The translations under genes and the position numbers were made by a program. A DNA stretch of 64,000 nucleotides. Source: Novipirellula herctigrandis (GTDB taxonomy: Bacteria; Planctomycetota; Planctomycetia; Pirellulales; Pirellulaceae). Positions 47,502 through 55,938 of this stretch are shown here, in pieces. Within the stretch, counting starts at the first letter, position 1, and every line of letters starts with the position of its first letter. Below the pieces are notes generated by a model. It ran no database searches. It saw only the letters and a program-made list of their open reading frames with translations, and had not been told where the DNA came from. The stretch spans positions 5,282,986-5,346,985 of the forward strand of contig SJPJ01000001.1 in NCBI GenBank assembly GCA_007859835.1, read 5' to 3'.

Positions 47502-48437
47502 ATGGCGGTGTCGATGAGTGAGGAAGGTAGCCAAACGATTTTTCATCAAGCATTGAAAGCAGCTGTCTTGCTGGGGGTCCCGATCCGGCTTGGGCATGCT
47601 CACGATCCATCGTTGCCCAGCGGAAATGCAACGGCGGCGAAGCTCGCTGAACTGCAGAACGTTGTCCCATCCACAGCGAGTATTCGAAGCAAATTGCCGT
47701 CTCAGTACGCTGCCGCACTCGCCGCATTTGACTCCACCGCTTCAATGCCGATCGTACTCAAAGGACTGAGCATCCATGGGTACTGCCACCGGCAACTCGC
47801 CCAATTGCTTCGCTCATCGGCAACCTACTTGCTCATCCTCTTCTCGCTGGGCTCGTTTGGTTTGTGTTTTTTTCGCGATCTGGTCACACCTAGCTTTGTG
47901 AAGATGCGACAAGATTTAGAGCTACCACCCGCTATGATTGTCGATACAGCTTCCGAGACAACGCATTGGTTGACTTTCCTGCTTGTATTGATGCTCGTCG
48001 CGATCGTGGTGACCGCAGCAGTGCGTTTTCTTGGAGGAACGTATTGGCTTGCTTTTTGGGTTGGGGGCCGCCGCTTCCGAAACCTCCTACTGGCCGCAAC
48101 TGCGGCTGAAGTTTCGCGTGCAATGCTTCTCAAGGGCGTAACGCTCAGGGACTCTGTTTCGATTGCGTTGGACCTCGTCGACGCAAACACCAAGCAACGA
48201 ACAATGATTCAATCTTCAACCGTTGGGCTTTCCGAGCAATCGGCAGTTGGGAGTCTGGGGGCGATTGCCGATAATTTTCAGTCAGCGGCGGATGACCGTC
48301 TTGTCGTTATGAAAGTTGCTCTTCCTATGATTCTTGTCTTTTGCTTGGGAGGCGCGGCAGTGCTAGCGTATTGTCTTGCGTTGTTCATGCCACTGGTCAT
48401 GATGATTCGAGACTTAGCGGTGCCAACGAGTTTGTAA
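47502..48437 (+). CDS. GspF-like membrane protein 1 of the pseudopilin operon
   Basis: A 311-residue membrane protein. At least three hydrophobic helices are visible (SATYLLILFSLGSFGLCFF, TFLLVLMLVAIVVTAAV, ALPMILVFCLGGAAVLAYCLA). The C-terminal helix pattern ending MPLVMMIRDL resembles the end of a GspF/PilC T2SS-F domain, but the N-terminal half is atypical and has lost the usual motifs. It probably forms part of the inner-membrane platform with the next two genes. Its TAA is immediately followed by the ATG of the next gene. The start may be 47514 instead. Confidence 0.6.
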   Translation: MAVSMSEEGSQTIFHQALKAAVLLGVPIRLGHAHDPSLPSGNATAAKLAELQNVVPSTASIRSKLPSQYAAALAAFDSTASMPIVLKGLSIHGYCHRQLAQLLRSSATYLLILFSLGSFGLCFFRDLVTPSFVKMRQDLELPPAMIVDTASETTHWLTFLLVLMLVAIVVTAAVRFLGGTYWLAFWVGGRRFRNLLLAATAAEVSRAMLLKGVTLRDSVSIALDLVDANTKQRTMIQSSTVGLSEQSAVGSLGAIADNFQSAADDRLVVMKVALPMILVFCLGGAAVLAYCLALFMPLVMMIRDLAVPTSL

Positions 48438-49412
48438 ATGAATCCAATTCCCCTTTCCCAAGTAGAGGCCTCCATCGAGCTTGTGCTGCGTGATCGAGAA
48501 CGGATTTCTACGGTGATCGAGTCGATATCGGTGGATTTTTCGGGGGCGTCACGACGGAATCTGCGACGATTGAGCAGGCGATTTAGACGCCCCATTTCAG
48601 CAGCGGAGGTACTCCTCGATTCGGATGCATTGACGGTGTGTCTAACGTTATCGCAGGTGCTCAGCGGACATTCCGTGACGCCTGAGTTGATCGAACAAGG
48701 AGTCCGCCAAAGTATTTCCCGGATGAATATGCATTCGCTGCGTGGCCGACGGTTGGTCCGATTGCTGCTTTATCCTTCAGTTTTGATGTTGATGAGCATC
48801 ACCGTTTTCATCGTGTTCTGCATCTACTTAGTCCCTCAATTTGATCAAATATTCCAAGAGTTTGGACTGACAACGGATGGACCAACGCAGCGGATCATTG
48901 GGATTTCACGATGGGTTCGGCAAGAAGGAGTCCGCACGCTTCTCTTGCTAGCCGTCGCAGCGATAGTGGGGCTTGGGGTTACCCGGTACTACCAACGCCA
49001 GGGCCGGTTGCCTGATTGGATGGATTTCGTCGTTCGTCGATTGCGGATGTCGGGGCACACTTGGGCAAACTGGGCTTGGCATGTTGCCTTTCTGCTCGAA
49101 GCGGGGCTGTCGCAAGTCGATGCAAAAAAAATCGCGGGCCAATCCAATGTGGGCATCGCGTTATCCAATGAAGGGCCACCGAAAGTCACTTACCCGTTTA
49201 TGTATGAAGCGATCAACCAGATAGACCGCGAAAATCAGATCGTCTTTTTGCGAGAGGCTGCCGTGTTGTATTGGGAACGCGCTTCGAATAAGGAACGATG
49301 GTGGTTAACTTGGTTGCCGCTGATCACGACGGGCATGGTCGGAATGGGAATCGCCATCGTATTGAAAGCCATCTTCGGTCCGCTAATTCAGCTCATTTCG
49401 GGATTGTCATGA
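48438..49412 (+). CDS. GspF-like membrane protein 2 of the pseudopilin operon
   Basis: A 324-residue protein with one recognisable T2SS-F domain: LLYPSVLMLMSITVFIVFCIYLVPQF and the following DQIFQEFGL is the helix and platform-loop pattern of GspF. A second helix pair and the C-terminal WLPLITTGMVGMGIAIVLKAIFGPL complete it. Canonical GspF has two such domains in about 400 residues; here they seem to be spread over separate genes. It starts directly after gene 1 (no gap) and overlaps the next gene by four bases (ATGA), so a single polycistronic message is expected. Confidence 0.72.
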   Translation: MNPIPLSQVEASIELVLRDRERISTVIESISVDFSGASRRNLRRLSRRFRRPISAAEVLLDSDALTVCLTLSQVLSGHSVTPELIEQGVRQSISRMNMHSLRGRRLVRLLLYPSVLMLMSITVFIVFCIYLVPQFDQIFQEFGLTTDGPTQRIIGISRWVRQEGVRTLLLLAVAAIVGLGVTRYYQRQGRLPDWMDFVVRRLRMSGHTWANWAWHVAFLLEAGLSQVDAKKIAGQSNVGIALSNEGPPKVTYPFMYEAINQIDRENQIVFLREAAVLYWERASNKERWWLTWLPLITTGMVGMGIAIVLKAIFGPLIQLISGLS

Positions 49413-50443
49413 GAGCCTCGCCAATCATCTCGTTACCGGAAAGATCGCTGTTGCGAGTGCTGGCTCGCTGTTACCGTCGCAATATCGACCCTGCGCCGCT
49501 GGTCGCCGCGTTGGCCAAAGAATTTTCAGGAGCGTACGGCTATCGGATTTCGCTATTGTCAAATCGGATAGCAGAAGGGGTGCCCGTTGTTGATGCGATC
49601 CATGGGCTTCCCGGTATCGTTTCGCCATCGGTCGATGCGATACTCATGTTTGCGAATCAATCAGGAACGCTATCGGAAGCTTACCAGTCGTTGTTGGATC
49701 AGGATCATGGGTGCAAGGAGGAGGTGGGAGTTGATGGCGAAAGCCCGACCCAAATGATGCTTCGCGTCTTAGCAAGTTTTTTCTTTGCGTTGATGGTGAT
49801 TACCTTTCTACTCCTATTCATCATGCCTACATTTGAAAAGATGTTTGACGAGTTCGGGCTTGTTCTCCCTGCGCCCACTGTCTTGCTCATCGCTGTCGCA
49901 GCGCACCTGTCGCCATACATCGGGTTAGCAATCTTGGGTGTTGTCTTACTGTTATTGATTCGTTCGCCTGTGCTCGCCAGTTCGCTTTGGAATACATGGA
50001 GTTTGATGTCGCTGGGGAAAAAAACAGCTTCGCCACCGGTGCAGGTTCGTTCGCTGCTAGCAAGTACGATTGAATCGGGACAGTCGATTGAGACCATCGT
50101 CTGCTCACTATCCCATGTACATAGGCATGGCAATACGGGCAAGCGGCTTTCGCGAGCCGTAAGTCGAATCGAACAAGGCGCTGATGGATGGACTGCACTT
50201 GCAAAATCAAAGGTTCTGTGCTCCCGTGAAGCGAGGGCACTTGCGCTCACTCAATCGCCGGACACTCAGGCCTGGCTTCTTGATTGGTCTGCAAGCAAGC
50301 GGCAATCTCGCCGTGACCGTCAAAGGTTTGCCTGGACGGAAACGCTGTCACTGCTTCTTACGTTGACTTTGGCGATCGTCGTCGGATGGACGGCCATAGC
50401 AGTCTTCTTGCCACTTTGTGACTTGATTTGGGGGCTGTCATGA
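49409..50443 (+). CDS. GspF-like membrane protein 3 of the pseudopilin operon
   Basis: A 344-residue protein with a GspF N-terminal segment (LLSNRIAEGVPVVDAI, ILMFANQSGTLSEAYQSLL) and the platform helix FALMVITFLLLFIMPTFEKMFDEFGLV, matching the family's second motif. The C-terminal helix is LLTLTLAIVVGWTAIAVF. It is the closest of the three to a standard GspF half. ATG 49409 overlaps the previous stop; the in-frame codons upstream to 49298 lie inside gene 2. The next gene overlaps by four bases. Together with genes 1 and 2 it suggests a three-part platform. Confidence 0.75.
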   Translation: MRASPIISLPERSLLRVLARCYRRNIDPAPLVAALAKEFSGAYGYRISLLSNRIAEGVPVVDAIHGLPGIVSPSVDAILMFANQSGTLSEAYQSLLDQDHGCKEEVGVDGESPTQMMLRVLASFFFALMVITFLLLFIMPTFEKMFDEFGLVLPAPTVLLIAVAAHLSPYIGLAILGVVLLLLIRSPVLASSLWNTWSLMSLGKKTASPPVQVRSLLASTIESGQSIETIVCSLSHVHRHGNTGKRLSRAVSRIEQGADGWTALAKSKVLCSREARALALTQSPDTQAWLLDWSASKRQSRRDRQRFAWTETLSLLLTLTLAIVVGWTAIAVFLPLCDLIWGLS

Positions 50444-50835
50444 ATCGGTTAACACGCTGTCGCCGAACTGCGACAACAATGATTGAAGTCGTAATTGCAG
50501 CAGGTCTACTCATCACGGTGATGAGTTTTGTCACCACACTGATGTATCGTGTCGATTTGGTTTGGAAAGATGTTGCCCATCAACGTGCCGCGATGAATGA
50601 ACTCTCCAATCAACTTGACCGATTAAGTCTTATGCCCGCTGAGCAAATTCAATCTGAATTGCAAAAGTTCGAGCCTTCAGCAGAAGCTAAGTTGTCTTTG
50701 TTCAATCCAAAAGTGTCAGGTGAGTTGACGCAAGACGAACTAGGAAGCCGTTTGACCTTGCGATTGTCGTGGTCGCAATTACACCCTTCCAAGCCAATAG
50801 AGATGGCAACGTGGATTGCGGAGACCGCACCATGA
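50440..50835 (+). CDS. Minor pseudopilin (GspI/PilV-like)
   Basis: A 131-residue protein with a prepilin helix: TTMIEVVIAAGLLITVMSFVTTLMY, with Glu at position +5 after the likely cleavage site, as in GspI/PilV. The soluble part is short and has a beta-rich C-terminus ending in RLSWSQLHP. It overlaps both neighbours by four bases (ATGA). It is likely to be processed by a prepilin peptidase encoded elsewhere and assembled on the GspF-like platform. The subtype is inferred from gene order and size. Confidence 0.68.
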   Translation: MNRLTRCRRTATTMIEVVIAAGLLITVMSFVTTLMYRVDLVWKDVAHQRAAMNELSNQLDRLSLMPAEQIQSELQKFEPSAEAKLSLFNPKVSGELTQDELGSRLTLRLSWSQLHPSKPIEMATWIAETAP

Positions 50836-51389
50836 ATGATCGTCAAATTGGACGTTATGGGTATTCACTCATCGAATTGATGGTTGTGATCAGCGTTTCG
50901 GCTGTTTTGATGACTATCACCGTGGGGTGGATCATCGGGGCGATGAAGCATGCGTCGACGATGCGAGATCGAAGCCGGTGCCATCAAAGTATGCTGCAAC
51001 TTGCTCGTGATTTTCGAGATGATGTTCATTCAGCCAGTTCAGCGAAATTGCCTGCACCGAATACGCTTGTCATGAAGCAGAATGATTCGGAATCCATCAC
51101 CTATCGATTCCGAAGCAGTGATTCGGTGGAGCGCCAAGTCGCCAAAAATGACAGATTGACACACCGCCAACAGTATTGGCTTGCACCCGACTACCTTGTT
51201 CAATGGAGTGTCTTGGATCTGGGGGACGAAGTTGGAATGGTTATCACGTCCAAGCCAAAACAAGCATATTTTCTCGGAAGCAAGACCGCCGAATTGTCGC
51301 AGTTCGAAGACACTTCTGCCGCCCCTTCCGCATTGTTTGTAAAGGCCCAACTTGGACGTTTTAAACAGATGGTGAAAGATTTGAAATGA
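50832..51389 (+). CDS. Minor pseudopilin (GspJ-like)
   Basis: A 185-residue protein with a canonical prepilin N-terminus (GYSLIELMVVISVSAVLMTITVG), Glu at +5 of the helix. The soluble domain is beta-strand rich and ends in Lys-rich helix FKQMVKDLK. The position after a GspI-like and before a GspK-like gene, together with size, suggests GspJ. Start and stop overlap the neighbouring genes by four bases. The in-frame codons upstream of 50832 lie in the previous gene. Confidence 0.68.
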   Translation: MNDRQIGRYGYSLIELMVVISVSAVLMTITVGWIIGAMKHASTMRDRSRCHQSMLQLARDFRDDVHSASSAKLPAPNTLVMKQNDSESITYRFRSSDSVERQVAKNDRLTHRQQYWLAPDYLVQWSVLDLGDEVGMVITSKPKQAYFLGSKTAELSQFEDTSAAPSALFVKAQLGRFKQMVKDLK

Positions 51390-51823
51390 ACAAAAGACCG
51401 AACTTAATACGGACCTCAAAACATTCGGGTGCGATTCTCGTTTGCGTTTTGGTTTGCTTGGGAATTGCGACTGCAATCGTTCTGACATCGGTCAAATCGA
51501 GCCTTCAAGCAAGACGACAAATGCAACATGAAAGACAACTCGAGCAAACTCGTTGGCTTCTGGACGCCGGTATCGCCCGTGCATCGAGTCAATTGAAAAA
51601 CAACACTGGCTACGACGGGGAAACATGGATTGTAACACCATCGCTCGGACCAAATTGGATATCGCGAATCGAGATCGCGGTGATGAAGTCAGGTTCCGAA
51701 GCAAACGCAACTCGGATAAATGTCACCGCTGAGATTCGCGGAAATGATTCGTTGGCACATGCAACGCGTCGTTCTCATTCATTTCTAGTCGCTCTGTCGC
51801 AAGACAAAAATGATCGCACCTAA
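51386..51823 (+). CDS. PilX/GspK-like pilin-related protein
   Basis: A 145-residue protein with one N-terminal membrane helix (GAILVCVLVCLGIATAIVL), then a region rich in Arg/Gln and a strand-rich end. It has the helix of a PilX/GspK-type protein but no classical Glu+5, as is typical of GspK, and is much smaller than GspK (about 300 residues). The ATG overlaps the previous stop by four bases. It is followed by 29 bp and a DUF1559 gene. The subtype is tentative. Confidence 0.55.
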   Translation: MNKRPNLIRTSKHSGAILVCVLVCLGIATAIVLTSVKSSLQARRQMQHERQLEQTRWLLDAGIARASSQLKNNTGYDGETWIVTPSLGPNWISRIEIAVMKSGSEANATRINVTAEIRGNDSLAHATRRSHSFLVALSQDKNDRT

Positions 51824-51852
51824 TCCAACTGAAATAGAGGAAGAAGCTGAAA

Positions 51853-52716
51853 ATGAGACGCCCATCCCAAACCATTTTTCTCAATCGTCGTCATGACGCG
51901 TTTACGCTAGTCGAATTGCTCGTCGTGATCGCGATCATCGGCGTGTTGGTAGGACTCTTGCTTCCAGCGGTCCAGGCAGCTCGCGAAGCCGCGCGACGTT
52001 GTTCTTGTCAAAATAACTTGGCACAACTTGGAATTGCCGTTCACAATTTTGAGTTTGCAAGGGAATACCTACCAAGTGGTGTCCTCAACCCCGATGGTCC
52101 GATCCGAAACGAGCCGATTGGCCAACATGTTAGCTTTCTCGTTCAATTACTTGGCTATGTCGAACAACAGGGAATCGCCGAGCACTTCGAGATCGCCAAA
52201 GGGACCTACGATCCAGCGAATGCAGCAGCACGGGCCCAGACGGTTTCGATATTTCTTTGCCCGTCATTTCCCGCCTCCATGAACTCTGCCGAAACCGCGG
52301 GGCTGACGAACTACGCAGGGTGTCACAATAGTACCGAAGCGATGGTCGACAAGGACGATGATGGACTTTTGTTTTTGAACAGCAAGGTGCGGTACGGTGA
52401 TATCTTCGACGGTAGTAGCAATACGATTTTAATCGGTGAGATGCTACCCAATTCAGAAAGTCTTGGTTGGGCTTCGGGGACGAGTTCCTCGCTTCGTAAC
52501 ACCGGTGAAATTCAACTTGGAATGAGTGTCGCGCCGGACATTTGGGATGAGGCGGATCCTGAAAGCGTGGGCAGTTTTAGCAGCAAGCATCAAGGCGGTG
52601 CGCAGTTCGTGCTCGGTGATGGAGCCATTCGCTTTATCGATCAAAATATTGATCCGGAACTCTTTCGGAATCTAGGAAACCGCAGCGATCACGCGATGAT
52701 GGGTGTCGAATTCTAA
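51853..52716 (+). CDS. DUF1559 pseudopilin-like protein closing the secretion-like operon
   Basis: A 287-residue DUF1559 protein. The N-terminus is DAFTLVELLVVIAIIGVLVGLL with AVQAAREAARRCSCQNN, and the C-terminus has HQGGAQFVLGDGAIRFI (H-x9-DG). At 29 bp from the pilin-like gene it is probably in the same transcript, so it may be a major subunit of the machine whose minor subunits precede it. It is shorter than the two members at 26608 and 30215 (412-427 residues). An AGAGGAAG stretch before ATG 51853 acts as ribosome-binding site. Confidence 0.85.
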   Translation: MRRPSQTIFLNRRHDAFTLVELLVVIAIIGVLVGLLLPAVQAAREAARRCSCQNNLAQLGIAVHNFEFAREYLPSGVLNPDGPIRNEPIGQHVSFLVQLLGYVEQQGIAEHFEIAKGTYDPANAAARAQTVSIFLCPSFPASMNSAETAGLTNYAGCHNSTEAMVDKDDDGLLFLNSKVRYGDIFDGSSNTILIGEMLPNSESLGWASGTSSSLRNTGEIQLGMSVAPDIWDEADPESVGSFSSKHQGGAQFVLGDGAIRFIDQNIDPELFRNLGNRSDHAMMGVEF

Positions 52717-52811
52717 CTGAACAGCCCGCTTTTGATTGGCTGTCGTGTACTAGCGCACGGTTTTTTGCGTAAAGACAACGCCCGACTCTCGCGATATCGC
52801 ACTGCGGCTAA

Positions 52812-52836
52812 TCGTATCGAAAAATACGACGTTTTT
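52812..52836 (+). terminator. Possible terminator after the pseudopilin operon
   Basis: TCGTAT (52812-52817) pairs with ATACGA (52824-52829) around a CGAAAA loop, followed by CG and a five-base T-run. The stem is A+T rich and short but ends close to the T-run. It lies about 95 bp after the DUF1559 stop. Confidence 0.4.
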
Positions 52837-52887
52837 AATCCAATGTGGCGCTGTTTAGCTAGCCTTTTGTGACTGCCTTTCCGAAGC

Positions 52888-52917
52888 CGTACGCCAGGCA
52901 TGAAAGCCTAGCGTACG
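52888..52917. repeat. Strong hairpin, possible dispersed (REP-like) element
   Basis: CGTACGC (52888-52894) pairs with GCGTACG (52911-52917), and inside it AGGC (52896-52899) pairs with GCCT (52906-52909), with one C/A mismatch and an ATGAAA loop. The stem is 11 pairs and lies between two convergent genes. Such compact CGTACG/AGGC palindromes may recur in this genus; a genome scan would test this. Confidence 0.45.
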
Positions 52918-52949
52918 TCGCAAAATTCATTTTATCAAGGAAGCAAGCG

Positions 52950-54029
52950 TCAATCCATCACGATGCAGACTTTGCCTTCTTGGCCTTGGTCCGACAACTC
53001 GTAAGCTTTTGCTGCTTCTGAGATTGGCAATTTACGACCGCATGTTGCTTCGGGATGAACACCACGCACCGCTAATAGCTGAGCCAAATCCGACAAGTGT
53101 TTTCGCGACGTGACCCAAGATCCGAACAAGGTGACTTGTTCATGAATCAGGTAAGGCGAAACATCGAATTCAACCTTGCCACCTTCACCAACGAAACCGC
53201 ATCGACCCCATTGCCGAGTGCTCTTCAGAGCAAGTAAACGCGCTGGCGCTGCTCCTGAACAATCGATGGTCACTTCGGCTCCTTTTCCACCCGTCAAATC
53301 TTTGATGATGTCAATCGCGGAGTCATCCGATTTGATCACATGGTCGACCAGTGGAACGCCTGATTGGTATTCGAGTTCCTTGGCGAGATTCAAACGACCT
53401 TCGGCCAAGTCCAAACCAATGACTTCGTAGGCACCAAGTGCACGCCCAAGCTGAGCAGCGGCTAATCCAACGGGCCCAAGGCCTGTGATTAGCAATCGGT
53501 CTTTGCCACATACTTGCATTCGTTCCAAGCATTCCCATGCCGTTCCAAAACCGCAAGCCATAAACGCTCCGTCGACATAACTTAGCTCATCCGGAAGCGG
53601 GATACAGTCCATTTCGTCGGCCAGAAGGTATTCTGCGTGACCACCATCGCGTTGCCATCCGTATGCGCGGCGATATTCTTCACTCGTGCAACTGATTTGG
53701 TAGCCATGCATGCAATCTTCGCACACACCGCAACCCGAAATGTGGTACATCACCACACGGTCACCGACTGATCTAGCTCGGCATCCCGGACCAACTTTGA
53801 CAACTTGGCCGCTTGGCTCATGGCCCGCAATCACACCTTGGTAAGCTTCAGGGCCTTTGCCAAGATGTTCGCGATAAATGGCTCGGATGTCACTTCCGCA
53901 AATCGACGAGGCCTTCATTTTTAAGAGAACTTGGCCGTGCCCCGGTTCGGGTACGTCGTATTCGCGAAATTCAACTGTGCTGTTTCCCGGTAGTACAACG
54001 CCGGTCATTTTTTGTGGAATCGAAGACAT
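52950..54029 (-). CDS. Zinc-dependent alcohol/polyol dehydrogenase
   Basis: A 359-residue medium-chain dehydrogenase. The catalytic zinc site is C44 (SICGSD), H70 and E71 (GHEPSG). The structural zinc site [15 protein letters not shown] is complete (C100, C103, C106, C114). The Rossmann fold is marked by [17 protein letters not shown] followed by an Asp for NAD (VIGLDLAE). The family oxidises sugar alcohols or sugars such as sorbitol or xylitol. It is next to an aldo/keto reductase, with only 54 bp between, so it may work on the same sugar. Confidence 0.88.
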   Translation of the reverse strand: MSSIPQKMTGVVLPGNSTVEFREYDVPEPGHGQVLLKMKASSICGSDIRAIYREHLGKGPEAYQGVIAGHEPSGQVVKVGPGCRARSVGDRVVMYHISGCGVCEDCMHGYQISCTSEEYRRAYGWQRDGGHAEYLLADEMDCIPLPDELSYVDGAFMACGFGTAWECLERMQVCGKDRLLITGLGPVGLAAAQLGRALGAYEVIGLDLAEGRLNLAKELEYQSGVPLVDHVIKSDDSAIDIIKDLTGGKGAEVTIDCSGAAPARLLALKSTRQWGRCGFVGEGGKVEFDVSPYLIHEQVTLFGSWVTSRKHLSDLAQLLAVRGVHPEATCGRKLPISEAAKAYELSDQGQEGKVCIVMD

Positions 54030-54083
54030 AGAGTTTATTTCCTTGTCGGATGGATGATTAAAACAGGGAGGAGAAAAAGAGAA

Positions 54084-55127
54084 TTACGCAGGGGTTATCT
54101 CGCCATTGAGATCCCAAAGGTCTTCCCAGCTTTGGTCTGCTTTCCACAAGAAGACTTGGCCCTTGATAAGCCGGCAATTTTTGTCGATTGCTGCGATCGC
54201 TTGCATCTCAGCGTCGCTCAACGGATCTTCGGTGACCGCCTTCAAGTTGGCCAAAATATTGCGTCGTTTGGTTGACATTGGAATCGGAATCTGACCACGT
54301 TGGACAGCCCATTTCAAACAGACGACTGCAGGATGGATATTATGATCCGCAGCAATTTTGACGATGACTGGATCTTCGATATCCACCGTATCGTCGGCCG
54401 TTCGATCTCGCTCGGGGCGAGCGGGCGATCCAATCGGCGAAAAACCGACTGGCACAATCCCGTTGTCGACGATGAATTGGAAAAGTTCGGGTTGTTGGAA
54501 ATGGGGATGGATTTCCATTTCATTCACGACCGGTTTAATCTTGGCATCACGAAGGACTAACTTTAGCTTCGGGATCGTCATGTTCGATGTGCCTATGTTT
54601 CGGACCAAGCCCATCTCAACCAACTTTTCCATCTGACGCCATGTCTTCATGAAGCTTTCATGGATATATGGCTTCGCATCGGCACTGCGAGAGGTGATGT
54701 CGCAACCTGGAGCATGGAAATTTGGAAAAGGCCAATGAACAAAATACAAATCGATGTAGTCGAGTTGCAGATCTTTTAGCGATTGCTTACATGCCGGAAT
54801 CACATCTTCTTCGGCATGCTTGTCATTCCATAGCTTTGAATTGATCCATAGCGATTCACGTTTGACGCCACCATCGGTAATCTGTTTCAGTGACTTGCCG
54901 ATGTAAGCTTCATTGCCATAGACCGCCGCACAATCGAAGTGCCGATAGCCGACCGACGCAGCTGCGACCACTGCTTCGGCTACCGATTCGTGATCCGCAT
55001 GGTCACTGCCGAAAGTGCCCAACCCAAGGGAAGGCATCTTGTCACCGGATGGCAACGTATGGAATGGAACCGCCGCCGGATCGACGCCGTCGTCTGCAAT
55101 TGAAAAGGAAGTTGGGGTGGATGACAT
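54084..55127 (-). CDS. Aldo/keto reductase
   Basis: A 347-residue AKR. The catalytic tetrad is intact: D65 (HFDCAAVY), Y70, K98 (INSKLW) and H131 (FVHWPF). The cofactor-binding end (CLKWAVQRGQIPIPMSTKRRNILANLKA) matches the NADPH family. AKRs of this type reduce aldoses or ketoses to polyols, the reverse of the neighbouring dehydrogenase. It is on the same strand and presumably co-transcribed with the dehydrogenase, RbsD-like gene upstream at 55238 included. Confidence 0.88.
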   Translation of the reverse strand: MSSTPTSFSIADDGVDPAAVPFHTLPSGDKMPSLGLGTFGSDHADHESVAEAVVAAASVGYRHFDCAAVYGNEAYIGKSLKQITDGGVKRESLWINSKLWNDKHAEEDVIPACKQSLKDLQLDYIDLYFVHWPFPNFHAPGCDITSRSADAKPYIHESFMKTWRQMEKLVEMGLVRNIGTSNMTIPKLKLVLRDAKIKPVVNEMEIHPHFQQPELFQFIVDNGIVPVGFSPIGSPARPERDRTADDTVDIEDPVIVKIAADHNIHPAVVCLKWAVQRGQIPIPMSTKRRNILANLKAVTEDPLSDAEMQAIAAIDKNCRLIKGQVFLWKADQSWEDLWDLNGEITPA

Positions 55128-55237
55128 CGCAATTTACCTATTGAAGGGGGAGGGAAAGTATCGAAAGAGGACGCAGTGATTTTTGTTGTGATGGACTTCT
55201 TGTGTGAGTTGGGCGACAAGAGGCTATCGTGATGAGG

Positions 55238-55726
55238 CTATTTGAATCGACTTCGTAGGTCTTGTTCGGCCTCTTCGCCCCAATAGCCGCAATCGAGTTG
55301 GATAAACACGGACGTGTACGGCAACGTCATTGTTGTTTTGAGCAACAAGACATGAAACGCTTTTCCCGCCTCGTCCAACTTGGCAATAATATCGTCATGC
55401 GGCAACGAATGAACATTTTTGCCTTGAAGGCATTGGTCCAATTCTTTGCGATAAGAATCAATTCCCGGAGCGTATTGTTCGGTTAGCAAAGGCAATTCGC
55501 CATCGAGATAAATGATCGGTCGAACGTGGGACGATTTCGCGATCACGTCGACCGTTTCCTGTAGCACGGTTAACTGGTCTTCTCCGGTACACCGAGTGTC
55601 AATCCCGGGTGCTGTTTGCCAAGGATAGGCCGCGTCGGCGATTACAATCCAATTGCGATGGCCGAGCAGGCCAAGTCGCTCCGGCAGCATTTGTTTCCAT
55701 GTCACAGACGGGTCGGCATTGGGCAT
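55238..55726 (-). CDS. RbsD/FucU-like mutarotase (divergent paralogue)
   Basis: A 162-residue protein of the RbsD/FucU type. The N-terminal LGHRNWIVIAD gives the catalytic His (H23) and Asp (D31), and the C-terminal PYTSVFIQLDCGYW matches the Y-x-N region, though Asn is replaced by Ser. It is longer than the copy at 5770, and the middle is unrelated in detail. Its gene diverges from the XylR-type regulator and precedes the AKR and dehydrogenase on the same strand. Activity on a sugar of the regulated pathway is plausible. Confidence 0.65.
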   Translation of the reverse strand: MPNADPSVTWKQMLPERLGLLGHRNWIVIADAAYPWQTAPGIDTRCTGEDQLTVLQETVDVIAKSSHVRPIIYLDGELPLLTEQYAPGIDSYRKELDQCLQGKNVHSLPHDDIIAKLDEAGKAFHVLLLKTTMTLPYTSVFIQLDCGYWGEEAEQDLRSRFK

Positions 55727-55824
55727 TGTCGGCTCACATTCATAAAGCGTGTTGGATCATGGCGATTGGCTCGCCTTCTGTTTCCCTTTTTACAGGAATT
55801 GTTCAAACAATCAATTCACGTTTA

Positions 55825-55872
55825 CGCCAACTTCTATCACATTTGCGACAATCCAATTACAATGCATTGGCG
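55825..55872. promoter_or_regulatory. Possible XylR-type operator in the divergent promoter region
   Basis: CGCCAA (55825-55830) and TTGGCG (55867-55872) form an inverted repeat 36 bp apart, between the RbsD-like gene and the AraC-type regulator. The spacing and location fit an operator pair, but the six-base half-sites are short. Confidence 0.25.
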
Positions 55873-55938
55873 GGTTTTACGTCGTTTCTCGTCTTTCGGT
55901 GAACATACGACTCAACAAATGCGAACCATGTGTTCCCT

